Shown here: positions 1 to 10,654 of the stretch, piece after piece | Layout: each line of letters opens with the position of its first letter | Position numbering within the stretch: position 1 is the first letter of the stretch | Assembly (NCBI GenBank): GCA_002839995.1 | Contig: PGZC01000017.1 | Location: 1-64,000 of the forward strand | Reading direction: 5' to 3' | From: Gammaproteobacteria bacterium HGW-Gammaproteobacteria-4 | GTDB lineage: Bacteria; Pseudomonadota; Gammaproteobacteria; Xanthomonadales; Xanthomonadaceae | Length of the DNA: 64,000 bases | The notes under the pieces: generated by a model | The model's input: only the letters and a program-made list of their open reading frames with translations | The model's database searches: none | What the model was told of the DNA's origin: nothing | Program-made: the position numbers and the translations under genes

Positions 1-171
1 GGCTCCTACCCTTCGCTTCGCCCGATCGCCCACAGGGTGGGCTCCTACCCTTCGCTTCGCACGGTCGCCCACAGGGTGGGCTCCTACCCTTCGCTTCGCA
101 CGGTCGCCCACAGGGTGGGCTCCTACAGGTGAGTGCGACCGCTCTTTGTAGGAGCCCACCCTGTGGGCGAC
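1..171. repeat. R1 REP-like tandem array plus inverted copy
   Basis: Three copies of a 39-base unit run in tandem (R1 cores at 26-48, 64-87 and 103-126, with a partial copy at 1-9). One inverted copy follows at 148-171. The core contains GGAGCCCACCCTGTGGGCGA, itself partly palindromic (CCCACnnnGTGGG). Elsewhere the same core occurs as facing pairs about 15-25 bases apart, as in BIME/REP hairpins. There is no gene before gspF. Confidence 0.9.
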
Positions 172-252
172 CAGCCAATGCCACCGGGAAACGCTGCGCT
201 TGAGCCGACCTACGAAGCTGAGAAGTGCCATCGACCTCTGAACCGGTGCCTT

Positions 253-1452
253 TCAAATCGCCAGATCGTTGGCGCTGGTAATGGCCAGGATCACACCCAT
301 GATGATGGTGCCGATCAGGCTGCCGATCACCAGGATCGCGATCGGTTCGATCAGGATCAACAACCGTTTCATCCGGTTGCGCCCCGCCTGCTCGTATAAC
401 CGCGCGAGCGATTCGAGCATCGACGGCAATTGCCCTGAACGCTCGCCGACGCGGATCAGGTTGTAGCCGGTTGCGGTGAGGGCGTCGTGGTCCTCCAGCG
501 CATCGGCCAGCGCACTGCCGCCGCGCACCGCGCGGGTGACCTCGCCCATGCGCGAGCGCCGGTGCGGCAGGCTGAGCCCGCTCTGCGCCAGTTCCAGCGC
601 ACGCATCAGCGGCACCCGATTGCCCAGCAGCGCGCCGAGTATCTTCGCCCAGCGTGCCGTGTCCGATTCGATCAGCCAATCGCCCACGACCGGCACATGC
701 GCAAGCCGATCCAGCAGGCTTTCCTTGACTCCCGGCCGGCGCAGCCATTGCGCCAGACCAAAGCCGGCCAGCACCACCACCACCAGCAGGTAGATCCCGT
801 TGCGGTTGCTCCAGGTGCCAAGACCAAGCACCGCCCAGGCGAGAAACGGCAGGTCGTCGGCACGCGCCAGCAGGGATGCGAACTTGGGCACCACGAAGAC
901 GAACATCAGCAGTACCGCCGCAGCACCGGCGACCACCAGCACCGCCGGATAGGTCAGTGCGTTTCGCATCTCGGAGCGCAGGTCGTGTTCGTATTCCAGT
1001 TGCGCCGCCGCATCGGCCAGGGCGCGGCCCAGTTCACCCGTCATTTCACCGGCGCGGGCGAGTTGCAGCACATACTCGGGCAGTGGCAACCCGCTCGCCG
1101 CCAGCGTTGCCGAGAACTGCTGACCCCGCTGCAGGCCGCGCGACATGCCCGCAAACGCCGCGACGATCTTCGGATGATGCGCCGACACCGCCTGCGCTGA
1201 GACCGCGTCGGCCACGGTCACTCCGGAGTTGAGCATGGTCGCCAACTCCTGCAAGGCCAGAATGACATCGGTGGGTTTCAAGCGACGACGACGGCCCGCA
1301 TCTGCGGCCAGCGATTGCTCGCTGTGCAACGCGATCACGGTCATGCCGCGACGTTCCAGCGCGCGTGCCGCCGCGCGCTCGTTGTCGGCACGCAGCGCGC
1401 CATTGAAGGCCATGCCTTCGCTGTTTACCGCCTGATAACGGAATCTCGGCAT
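253..1452 (-). CDS. Type II secretion / type IV pilus inner-membrane platform protein (GspF/PilC family)
   Basis: This 399-residue polytopic inner-membrane protein is of usual length for GspF. It carries two T2SF domains (about residues 65-190 and 270-390), each followed by hydrophobic segments (about 165-190, 215-235 and 370-390). In known systems the platform protein contacts the assembly ATPase and the pseudopilins. The matching ATPase gene lies 5 kb upstream on the same strand at 6560-8251, separated by tgt-yajC-secDF. No other gsp or pil gene is visible, so whether this serves a type II secretion system or a pilus cannot be decided. The ATG at 1452 starts the typical GspF opening, a basic, aromatic-rich stretch. 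Confidence 0.85.
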   Translation of the reverse strand: MPRFRYQAVNSEGMAFNGALRADNERAAARALERRGMTVIALHSEQSLAADAGRRRRLKPTDVILALQELATMLNSGVTVADAVSAQAVSAHHPKIVAAFAGMSRGLQRGQQFSATLAASGLPLPEYVLQLARAGEMTGELGRALADAAAQLEYEHDLRSEMRNALTYPAVLVVAGAAAVLLMFVFVVPKFASLLARADDLPFLAWAVLGLGTWSNRNGIYLLVVVVLAGFGLAQWLRRPGVKESLLDRLAHVPVVGDWLIESDTARWAKILGALLGNRVPLMRALELAQSGLSLPHRRSRMGEVTRAVRGGSALADALEDHDALTATGYNLIRVGERSGQLPSMLESLARLYEQAGRNRMKRLLILIEPIAILVIGSLIGTIIMGVILAITSANDLAI

Positions 1453-1926
1453 GGTGGCCCGTTGCGCTCAGCGAGTACGACGCGCGGCCCCGCGTACAGG
1501 CCGCACCGCTCATGTTGTCACAGTCCGCTCAGCCCGGGAAAGCGTCGTAGTGCACTGGCAGGACTCGGGACTCGGGACTCGAAACCCGAAACTCGGGAAA
1601 AGCAAATGGTCCGCAAAACACGCAAAGTTCGCAAAGGAAAGCACGAAGCCGAGCCCGTAGAAGATGGGTAGAACGCGGCGAAACCCGACAGCCGCCCACC
1701 CATCGCTGTTATTTGCGTCTTTTGCGTTCTTTGCGGACCCCCGCTTTTTCAATACTCGGGACTCGGGAGAAGCAAATGGAACGCAATGTTCGCAAAGGAA
1801 AGCCCACATCTTGATTCGTTTTTTTTTGCGCCCTTCGCGTTCTTTGCGGACTATCCGGTCTTGCTCTTGCTGGGTCGATGGACTTCGTAATTGACAGGTC
1901 TTCGATCGGTCAAGCCCGACAGGCTC
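1453..1926. repeat. Non-coding gap with R5 heptamers and two R6 hairpins
   Basis: No convincing gene is seen between gspF and secF. R5 (tandem heptamer GGGACTC) lies at 1559-1597 and 1753-1772. R6 is a long inverted repeat of the form GTCCGCAAAGAACGC...GCGTTCTTTGCGGAC. One copy has arms near 1607-1640 and 1717-1741; a second has arms near 1778-1802 and 1829-1853. R6 recurs at 61592-61662 and R5 inside the icmF gene. Reading frames here are low-complexity by-products of the repeats. Confidence 0.75.
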
Positions 1927-2907
1927 CTACGGCCGACGGGCGAGCTCGGAATCGTCGCGCGCTTTCGGCATCAGATCCTGCTTGGTCACACCCAGCTTGA
2001 GCAGCATCGGACAGGCGAAGAAGATCGACGACAGCGTGCCGACCACGATGCCGACGATCAGTGCCAGCGAGAAACCCTCGAGCGTCTGGCCACCGAACAG
2101 GTACAGCGACACCACCGTCAACAAGGTAGTGAGCGAGGTCATGATGGTGCGGCCGAGCGTGTTGTTGACGGCGCGGTTGAGCACTTCGACCGGCTCGCTG
2201 CCGCGGGTGGAGCGGAACAACTCGCGCACCCGATCGAACACCACGATCTTGTCGTTCACCGAATAACCGTCCACCGCCAGAATGGCGGCGAGCACAGTGA
2301 GATCGAAGTCCATGCCGGTGACGGCAAAGAAGCCCAGCGTGATGATCACATCGTGCATTTCGCCGGCCACGGTAGCGACCGCGAACTTCCACTCAAAACG
2401 CATCGCGATGTAGATCATGATGCCGGCCAGCACCACCAGCACCGCGATTACGCCGTTATAGGCCAGTTCCTTGCCGACCTGCGGCCCGACGAACTCGCTG
2501 CGCTTGACCGTCACCCCGACACCGTCGGCGCGCAAGGCATCGACCACGCGCTGACCCAATGCCGCATTGCGGCTGTCCAGGCTGGTTTCCTGCACATCGA
2601 GCGCGTCGGTGTCGCTCCCGGCATCCGTTTCCGGTGCGAGGCGGATGGCAAAGTTGCTCGAATCGAAACGCTGCACGACGGCGCCACGGAAACCCGCCGC
2701 CTCCAGCGCCTTGACCACCGCCGGCTGCTCCATCGGCGCATCGTAGCCGACTTCGACCAGCGTACCGCCGGTGAAGTCCAACGCGAAGTTCAAACCGCGC
2801 GTCGCCAGCGCCAGGATCGACCCAAGCACCAGCACCAGCGAAATCGCCACCGAAAAGCGGCGAACACCCATGAAATTGATATTGCTTGTCGGACTGAAGA
2901 ATTCCAT
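1927..2907 (-). CDS. secF: Protein translocase subunit SecF
   Basis: SecF (326 residues) forms with SecD the RND-like complex that uses proton-motive force to complete export through SecYEG. It has an N-terminal membrane segment (about 15-33), a small periplasmic domain starting at the conserved FALDFTGG motif, and five C-terminal segments with the conserved LTVLAAILAVDGYSVND stretch. I chose the ATG at 2907 because GGAG stands just upstream and the family starts there; an open frame continues 72 codons further up but only overlaps secD. It starts 11 bases after secD. Confidence 0.96.
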   Translation of the reverse strand: MEFFSPTSNINFMGVRRFSVAISLVLVLGSILALATRGLNFALDFTGGTLVEVGYDAPMEQPAVVKALEAAGFRGAVVQRFDSSNFAIRLAPETDAGSDTDALDVQETSLDSRNAALGQRVVDALRADGVGVTVKRSEFVGPQVGKELAYNGVIAVLVVLAGIMIYIAMRFEWKFAVATVAGEMHDVIITLGFFAVTGMDFDLTVLAAILAVDGYSVNDKIVVFDRVRELFRSTRGSEPVEVLNRAVNNTLGRTIMTSLTTLLTVVSLYLFGGQTLEGFSLALIVGIVVGTLSSIFFACPMLLKLGVTKQDLMPKARDDSELARRP

Positions 2908-2918
2908 ATCCGCGCTCC

Positions 2919-4787
2919 TCAGACCGAAACCGATTTGACTTTGCGACCACCGCCATACACCAGGGTTGCCAGCGCGCGGCTGACCGTGACCGACGTGAAC
3001 ATGGAGGTAAGCACACCAACGAACAGCACCACCGCGAACCCGCGTACCGGCCCCGAGCCGAAGCTGAACAAGGCGATCGACGCAATCAGCTTGGTCACGT
3101 TGGAATCCAGAATGACCGTCCACGCCCGCTCGTAGCCGGAGCGGATACTCGACACCGGCGTGTTGCCGTTACGCAACTCCTCACGGATGCGCTCGGCGAT
3201 CAGCACGTTGCCGTCGATCGCCATGCCCAGGGTCAGCACGATACCGGCGATGCCGGGCATGGTCAGGGTGGCGCCGGCCAGCGACAGCGCGGCCGCCAGC
3301 AGCAGCAGATTGCTGAACAGGGCGATCACCGAAATCACGCCAAACAGGTGGTAGTAGAAAACCATCAGTGCGCACACGGCCAGGAAACCGATCACGATGG
3401 CGCGCTTGCCGGCATCGATGTTGTCCTGGCCAAGGCTCGGGCCGATCACCCGCTCCTCGACGATATCGACCGGTGCCGCCAGCGAACCGGCGCGCAACAA
3501 CAACGCCAACTGCGATGCTTCCTTGATGCTGTCCAGACCGGTGGTCTGGAACTGCTTGCCGAATACGCCGCGAATGGTCGCTACCGAGACCACTTCCTCG
3601 GTGATGCGCGCGGTACGCACTTCCTTGCCATCGACCATGCGCACTTCCGGGGTGCGTTCGACGAACACGACGGCCATGCCACGCCCGACGTTTTCGGAAG
3701 TGAAATCGAACATGCGTTTGCCGCCGGCGCTGTTGAGCGTGACCGACACCATCGGCCCACCGCCCTGCGGATCGTTTCCGGAGACGGCATCCACCAACTG
3801 ATCGCCCGAGGCGATGATGCGCCGGCTCAGCAGCACCGGGATCGGCTTGCCGTCCGCCCCCAGCTCGCGGCTGCGATAGAGACGCGCGTCCGGCGGCACG
3901 CGGCCGCTGCGCGCTGCCTCATAGGCATCGCCATCTACCTGCGCCCGGTATTCCAGGGTCGCGGTGGCGCCAAGCACCTTCTTGGCCTGCGCCGTGTCCT
4001 GCACACCGGGCAACTGCACCACGATGCGGCTCGCGCCCTGGCGCTGGATGATCGGCTCGGCCACGCCCAGTTCGTTGATTCGATTGCGCAAGGTGCCGAT
4101 GTTCTGCTCCAGCGCCTTGTTGGTAGTCGCGGCCAGGTCGGCGTCCGTTACCTGCACCACGATCTGCTCGGGCGTCGCGCCATCGACCACCTGCAACTGT
4201 GGATTTTCGCGTGCCATCAAGGCGCGAAACGCAGCGCCGTCGGCGGCATCGCGCAGTTCGACCACGATCTGGCCGAGGGTCCGGTTGACCGTGTTGTAGC
4301 CGATCCTGGCGTCGCGCAGCGCGGTACGGATGTCGTCGGCGTAGGCGTTCTCGCGCTTGTCGATGGCGGCACGCTGATCGACTTCCATCAGGAAGTGCAC
4401 ACCACCCTGGAGGTCGAGGCCCAGGCTCATCGGCGAGGCCCCGATGCTGCGCAACCAGCCGGGAACGGTCGAAGCCAGATTCAACGCAACCACATAATCA
4501 CGCCCCAACTTCTCGCGCAAAAAATCGGCCGCGCGCAGTTGCACGTCGGGATTGGCCATGCGCACCAGCAGGTTGTCGGCACCGACCTCGATAGCCGTGG
4601 CCTGCAATTTTTCCTCGGCGAGCAGGGTTTCGACGCGCGCCTTGAGCGCATCGTCAACCGTACTGCCGCGGTTGGCGCTGATCTGTACCGCCGGATCCTG
4701 CGGATACAGATTGGGCAACGCGTAAAGCACGCCAAACACCAGAATCAGCGCGATCAGGACATATTTCCAACGAGGTAACTCGAGCAT
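2919..4787 (-). CDS. secD: Protein translocase subunit SecD
   Basis: SecD is 622 residues, close to the E. coli length. One membrane segment lies at about 8-28, followed by a large periplasmic region with the conserved GLDLQGG motif and the P1 head. The C-terminal RND-type membrane block contains TLGMAIDGNVLIAERIREEL, where the Asp is thought to take part in proton transfer. It works with SecF and YajC in the inner membrane. The order yajC-secD-secF is the standard operon. Confidence 0.96.
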   Translation of the reverse strand: MLELPRWKYVLIALILVFGVLYALPNLYPQDPAVQISANRGSTVDDALKARVETLLAEEKLQATAIEVGADNLLVRMANPDVQLRAADFLREKLGRDYVVALNLASTVPGWLRSIGASPMSLGLDLQGGVHFLMEVDQRAAIDKRENAYADDIRTALRDARIGYNTVNRTLGQIVVELRDAADGAAFRALMARENPQLQVVDGATPEQIVVQVTDADLAATTNKALEQNIGTLRNRINELGVAEPIIQRQGASRIVVQLPGVQDTAQAKKVLGATATLEYRAQVDGDAYEAARSGRVPPDARLYRSRELGADGKPIPVLLSRRIIASGDQLVDAVSGNDPQGGGPMVSVTLNSAGGKRMFDFTSENVGRGMAVVFVERTPEVRMVDGKEVRTARITEEVVSVATIRGVFGKQFQTTGLDSIKEASQLALLLRAGSLAAPVDIVEERVIGPSLGQDNIDAGKRAIVIGFLAVCALMVFYYHLFGVISVIALFSNLLLLAAALSLAGATLTMPGIAGIVLTLGMAIDGNVLIAERIREELRNGNTPVSSIRSGYERAWTVILDSNVTKLIASIALFSFGSGPVRGFAVVLFVGVLTSMFTSVTVSRALATLVYGGGRKVKSVSV

Positions 4788-4847
4788 GGCGCAATCAGCC
4801 GCGTGCGGCCGCTACTGCGGCCGGGAAGGGATAGGGGTGGGGGTGGC

Positions 4848-5183
4848 TCAGATCGACTTCAAGGTGTTCTTTGGCAGAACCGTTGCCACCGCGCTGCGCT
4901 GCACCTTGATCTTGACGCCGTCGGCAATCTCGATGGTGACGAAGTGCTCACCAAGCTCGTCGATGCGGCCGGCGATTCCACCCGCGGCAATGACCTCATC
5001 GCCCTTGCCGAGCTTTGCGACCAGCTCGCGATGTTCCTTGGCGCGCTTCATCTGCGGCCGGATCAAAAAGAACCAGAACACCGCGAAAAACACGCCAAGC
5101 ATGATCAACGGCTGCAGCGGACTGGGTGCCGCGCCGGCAGCCTGAGCGTATGCGGGAGAAATCAGCAGATCCAGAAAGTCCAT
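4848..5183 (-). CDS. yajC: Preprotein translocase accessory subunit YajC
   Basis: A 111-residue protein with one membrane segment (about 23-42, LIMLGVFFAVFWFFLIRP) and a small cytoplasmic beta domain with the GDEVIAAGGIAG motif. YajC associates with SecDF. It sits between tgt and secD on the same strand, the usual gammaproteobacterial order. Confidence 0.95.
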   Translation of the reverse strand: MDFLDLLISPAYAQAAGAAPSPLQPLIMLGVFFAVFWFFLIRPQMKRAKEHRELVAKLGKGDEVIAAGGIAGRIDELGEHFVTIEIADGVKIKVQRSAVATVLPKNTLKSI

Positions 5184-5301
5184 CGTGTCATCGCCCCATT
5201 GCGACCCGGAAGGGTCTGGTAAAGACCCGCAAGTATGCCATGCCGCCGCGATCAGCGCATGGACGGTGAAGGAAGCCGGGACAGCGCGGTGGCGACATTG
5301 C

Positions 5302-6508
<1,207 letters not shown>

Positions 6509-6559
6509 GGCGGATCGGTCTTGTCCAGGCCTGAAAAACGCGGTTTTCCGCGGCGTCGC

Positions 6560-8251
6560 TCAGCTACCGGTCACCCGCAGCACTTCTTCCACCGTGGTCT
6601 TGCCCTGCCACGCCTTGAGCAGGCCATCCTCGCGCAGGAAACGGCAACCCTCGCTGCGCGCCAGTGCACGCATCTGGTTGACGTTGGCACCATTCACGAT
6701 CAACTGCTGCATCGGCTCGGATACCGGAATCATCTCGTAGATGCCCAGGCGCCCGCGGTAGCCGGTATTCAGGCACTTGCTGCAACCCACCGCCTCCATC
6801 CACTGCGCCGGCCTGGAGCCGAACAGTTGCTGCGCGAACGGCGCCACTTCGGCCTCGATCGCCGCCGGCACCTTGCCCGGGCGGGCGCATTCGCACAAGC
6901 GGCGAACCAGTCGCTGCGCCTGCACCGCGCGGATCGGCGTTGCCACCAGAAACGGCTCGACCCCCATGTCGATCAGGCGGGTGAATGCACTGACCGCATC
7001 GTTGGTATGCAGGGTGGACAGCACCAGGTGGCCGGTGAGCGCTGCCTGCACCGCGATCTCGGCAGTTTCCAGATCGCGGATTTCGCCGATCATGATCACG
7101 TCCGGATCCTGGCGCAGAATCGAGCGCAGCGCACTGGCGAAGGTCAGGCCGATCTCGCTGTGCGCCTGGATCTGGGTGATCGCCGGCAACTGGAACTCGA
7201 CCGGATCCTCGACCGTGATGATTTTCTTCATGCCATCGTTGGCCGCGGCCAGCGCCGCGTACAAGGTGGTCGATTTGCCGGAACCGGTCGGGCCGGTGAC
7301 CAGCACGATGCCATTGGCTTCGGCGGTCCACTCGCGCATCAACGCCAGGTGATCGCTTTCGAAGCCGAGCGTATCCAGCCCCAGTTCCTTGCGCTCTTTC
7401 GGCAACAGACGCATCACGATCGACTCGCCATGCACGCCCGGCAATGCCGACACGCGGATGTCCATCTCCTGCCCACCGACCCGGGTGGACATGCGGCCAT
7501 CCTGCGGCAACCGGCGCTCGGCGATGTCCATGCCGGAAATCAGCTTCAGCCGCGAGGCGACGGCATCATAGCGATCGCGCGGCAGGCGCAGCCGCGCGTG
7601 CAGCACGCCATCGATGCGGAAACGCACCGCAAACTGGCGCTGTTCGGGTTCGATGTGGATATCCGAGGCGCGCTGCTCCACCGCCTGCGCCATCAGGTTG
7701 TTGACCAGTTCCACTACCGGCGCTTCTTCCGCCATCTCGCGCAGGTGCGCCACATCGCCACTCTCGTAGCCCTCGCCTGCCCGCGCCTGATTGAGCGCAT
7801 CGAGCATGCGCTCGATGTCCTGGGCACGGCACAGGCACCAACGGATGCGCTTGCCCGGATAAGCATGACGCATCGCTTCGCGCAAACTCGGCAGCAATGG
7901 GTCGCGGGCCGCGCAATACACGCTGTCGTCGTCGCCGGCCCACACCAGCACTTGCTGGTCGAGCAACCAGTCCAGGCCGACCGGCGATGCCAGCGCCGCC
8001 ACCCGCACGGCATCTTCATCCGGCGCCGGCACGGTCTCGCCCATCACCGGCAGCGCAAGCTGCTGCTTGAGCATGTTCAGCAGATTGTCCTCGCTCAATG
8101 CGCCGATACGCATCAATACGCTGCCCAGCCGCCCACCGATGCGCTCGTGCAACTTCAGCGCGCGCTCCAGATCGGCATCGGCGATCAAGCCGGCCGCAAC
8201 CAGCATGGCACCCAATGGCTGCATTTCGTGCAACACGGCGTCAGACGACAT
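6560..8251 (-). CDS. Type II secretion / type IV pilus assembly ATPase (GspE/PilB family)
   Basis: A cytoplasmic ATPase of 563 residues that powers pseudopilus or pilus assembly. An MshEN-type N-domain (about 15-140) is followed by the T2SSE core. The core shows Walker A GPTGSGKST, the Asp box ITVEDPVE, Walker B IMIGEIRD and the His box TGHLVLSTLHTND. The usual cysteine pairs are present (LCECARP and GCSKC). I chose the ATG at 8251, with AAGG upstream, over a TTG at 8257. The start overlaps the end of the ABC permease gene by 11 bases. Its natural partner gspF is at 253-1452. Confidence 0.9.
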   Translation of the reverse strand: MSSDAVLHEMQPLGAMLVAAGLIADADLERALKLHERIGGRLGSVLMRIGALSEDNLLNMLKQQLALPVMGETVPAPDEDAVRVAALASPVGLDWLLDQQVLVWAGDDDSVYCAARDPLLPSLREAMRHAYPGKRIRWCLCRAQDIERMLDALNQARAGEGYESGDVAHLREMAEEAPVVELVNNLMAQAVEQRASDIHIEPEQRQFAVRFRIDGVLHARLRLPRDRYDAVASRLKLISGMDIAERRLPQDGRMSTRVGGQEMDIRVSALPGVHGESIVMRLLPKERKELGLDTLGFESDHLALMREWTAEANGIVLVTGPTGSGKSTTLYAALAAANDGMKKIITVEDPVEFQLPAITQIQAHSEIGLTFASALRSILRQDPDVIMIGEIRDLETAEIAVQAALTGHLVLSTLHTNDAVSAFTRLIDMGVEPFLVATPIRAVQAQRLVRRLCECARPGKVPAAIEAEVAPFAQQLFGSRPAQWMEAVGCSKCLNTGYRGRLGIYEMIPVSEPMQQLIVNGANVNQMRALARSEGCRFLREDGLLKAWQGKTTVEEVLRVTGS

Positions 8252-9056
8252 CGGCAAAACCTTTCTTCAAGGTGGCGAACAGCCACAGACCGACACCATA
8301 AATCGACAGAGCGGCGCCGGCGTAGATCGCCAGCACCGCAAAATCGGGCAGCAGGCCGTCGAACAATAGCAGCCGTGCCTGTTCCAGCGGTACGGTGATC
8401 GGATTCAATGCCAGCCACGGCCGCATCGTTTCCGGCATGGCCGCACGCGGGTAGAAAATCGGACCGAGAAACATCGCCAGGGTCACCAGCGAACCCATCA
8501 TCTGGGCAAGATCGCGCACGAACACTCCGAATGCCGCAATCAGCAGGTTCAGCCCCATCAGCAGCACGCAGAACGGCAACAACGCCAGCGGCAGGAGCAA
8601 TTGCGTCCAGGCAAATCCGGTACCCCAGACGCCGTTGACGACCACCAGCAGCAAAATACCCGCCACGGCGTGGAACAACGACGACAGCAACGAAACCCAG
8701 GCCAGCACTTCCAGCGGGAACACCACCTTCTTTACGTAGTTGGGCTGACTGACCACCAGCAACGGCGCGCGGGTCAGTACCTCGGCCAGCAACCCTTGCA
8801 GCAGCAGGCCGCTGAGCAACATCAACGCGAACAGGCCGATGCCGCCCTCGCCGACGCGACCCGGCCAGCGGGTGGCGAACACCACGCCAAACACCAGGGT
8901 GTACACCGCCAGCATCAGCAACGGCGTCAGCACCGGCCACAGCACGCCAAGGAACGCACCGCGATAACGCAGCGCGATATCACGCCACGCCAGGGTACGG
9001 ATCAGCCCGCGATGCCGCCAGGGGTGGGTGATCGATGCCAGCAATGCCGAACTCAA
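8241..9056 (-). CDS. ABC-2 type permease, polysaccharide exporter (Wzm-like)
   Basis: A 271-residue integral membrane protein with about six hydrophobic segments. It has the layout of O-antigen or capsule export permeases: an N-terminal interface helix with the YRGAFLGVLWPVLTPLLML stretch and the late FYPRAAMP loop. A TTG start at 9056 is supported by GGAG eight bases upstream. Such permeases need an ATPase of the Wzt/KpsT type, yet none is next to it; upstream is only repeat DNA, then RNase D. It overlaps gspE by 11 bases, so the two are probably co-transcribed. Confidence 0.8.
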   Translation of the reverse strand: MSSALLASITHPWRHRGLIRTLAWRDIALRYRGAFLGVLWPVLTPLLMLAVYTLVFGVVFATRWPGRVGEGGIGLFALMLLSGLLLQGLLAEVLTRAPLLVVSQPNYVKKVVFPLEVLAWVSLLSSLFHAVAGILLLVVVNGVWGTGFAWTQLLLPLALLPFCVLLMGLNLLIAAFGVFVRDLAQMMGSLVTLAMFLGPIFYPRAAMPETMRPWLALNPITVPLEQARLLLFDGLLPDFAVLAIYAGAALSIYGVGLWLFATLKKGFADVV

Positions 9057-9458
9057 GTGAACTCCGGGGTCGGGAAGCGTGTGCGCAGCCGCAAAGTGTA
9101 CCGAAGAGAACCGCTCGAAACCTACCGCGACGATTTCACCTGGGTTCCGTCAAAGTCATGGCAGGTGCAGGACGCGTGGGACCTTGTCATCGGTGCGAAG
9201 TGTGGTAGGTCGGCTCAAGGCGCTTGCGCCGGAGCCGACATCGGCAACGCGGCATCCCCTCAACAACGTCGCAAGCCCCTGTCGGCTCCGCCGCTACGCG
9301 GCTTGAGCCGACCTGCGACGCAAAGTAGCGATGTGGGAGCTTGTCTCAATTTCCGGTTTTGAATCCGTTGCTTGGATGTGAGTGTGACGAAACCCTGCCG
9401 AGTTCACGAGGTTCGCTGAGACCCGCCGCCACACCGCATCGCGTGGCGGCGAACGGGC
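9057..9458. repeat. Gene-free gap with two R2 elements
   Basis: R2 (GTAGGTCGGCTCAAG ... GAGCCGACA) occurs at 9205-9240 and in the opposite sense at 9281-9315, giving a large potential stem-loop. Nothing resembling a gene or a missing wzt could be found in the rest of the gap. Confidence 0.75.
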
Positions 9459-10565
9459 TCACAGCAAAGGCGCCAGCAACGGCTCCAGGATGGTCAGCCG
9501 CCAGGCCGCGGTATCGGCGGGCCAGCGGCCATGCCGCATGCGCGCTTCCAGCAAGCGGCGCGAAGCCAGCACGCCCTCGGGCAAGTCCATGCGCTCCGAC
9601 GCGTCCCTGATCGCCGCCTGCAAGCGCCGCAATTGATTGCGTTGTTCCGGGCCCTCGACACTTGCCAACGGGAAGTCCGCGGGCACCAGTGCCGGGTCGG
9701 CCACGACTTCCCACAACGAATCGCGCAGTTTGCGTGGCGCCTTGGGGTGGCTGTCCAGCACCTGATCAAAGTGCGACCGATCCTGCGCCGACAAACGCGA
9801 AAGCGCCGCCGCCAGTTCGTTGTCCAGGATCCAGGTGCGTGGCCGATCGCTCTCGCGCGCCTGCACATCGCGCCAGTGCAGCAGCCGGCACAGCCGCCAT
9901 TGGTTGTCTGCCGGCAAGCCCTGTGCGCTGCGCATGGCGAGGTGCGGCCACGGCTCGGGCCGTTGCTCGCGCTCATTGGCGACCTGCCGCGCGCACTCCT
10001 GTGCCAGCCAGGTGTCCCGCTGCAAACGCGCGAGGCGCTCGCTCAGGTCGGCGTGCAGCGCATGCAGATGGCGCACATCATCGGCGGCGTAGCGGCATTG
10101 CGCCTCGCTCAGCGGCCGGCGCAACCAATCCGAGCGGGTCTCGCCCTTTTCCAGTGCAACGCCGGTAACCTGCTCCACAAGCCGCTGATAGCTCATCCCG
10201 GCGCCGACACCGCCAAGCGCAGCGGCGGCCTGCGTATCGAACAAGGGTTCGGGCAAGGCATCGCAACGCATCCGCAGCGCCTGCAGGTCTTCCCCGGCCG
10301 CGTGCATCAGCCAGGTGATGCCCTTGTTTTCGAAAAAACGGCCCAGTACCGCGCAAATGCCCGGTGCCAGCGGGTCGGCGAGGATAATTTCACCGGGAAC
10401 AGCCAGTTGCACCAGTGCCAACTGTGCCCAGAACGTCCGTTCACGGATGAACTCGGTGTCCAGAGCCACCGCCGGCTGCCCCTGCCAGGCGGCAAGTCGG
10501 GCGGCCAAAGTGGTCGGATCTGCGATCCAGTCCGTGTTCCAGTCGGTGAAATCAGTTGCAGCCAT
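9459..10565 (-). CDS. rnd: Ribonuclease D
   Basis: A 3'-5' exoribonuclease of 368 residues that trims tRNA and other stable RNA 3' ends. The DEDDy exonuclease domain shows motif Exo I at ALDTEFIRE (about residue 35), Exo II in the WLMHAAGEDLQAL stretch and Exo III at YAADDVRHLHAL. The C-terminal half holds HRDC-type helices (RTWILDNELAAAL). Length and order are normal. It stands alone between repeat DNA and the divergent gene at 10655. Confidence 0.93.
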   Translation of the reverse strand: MAATDFTDWNTDWIADPTTLAARLAAWQGQPAVALDTEFIRERTFWAQLALVQLAVPGEIILADPLAPGICAVLGRFFENKGITWLMHAAGEDLQALRMRCDALPEPLFDTQAAAALGGVGAGMSYQRLVEQVTGVALEKGETRSDWLRRPLSEAQCRYAADDVRHLHALHADLSERLARLQRDTWLAQECARQVANEREQRPEPWPHLAMRSAQGLPADNQWRLCRLLHWRDVQARESDRPRTWILDNELAAALSRLSAQDRSHFDQVLDSHPKAPRKLRDSLWEVVADPALVPADFPLASVEGPEQRNQLRRLQAAIRDASERMDLPEGVLASRRLLEARMRHGRWPADTAAWRLTILEPLLAPLL

Positions 10566-10654
10566 GCGCGGTATCGCCTAAGTTTGCAACCAGTCGTGCC
10601 TGCATTTCATTGCAAGTGAAACGATCAACCGGTTTCAGGGGGAGTAAAGAGCCA

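Noticed and set aside
1-130. Tandem repeats as a CRISPR array
   Set aside because: The 39-base unit repeats as a whole with no variable spacers; it is a REP array.
1891-3135. Plus-strand open frame opposite secF and the secD end
   Set aside because: Shadow of secF/secD, rich in His, Gln and Arg; no motif.
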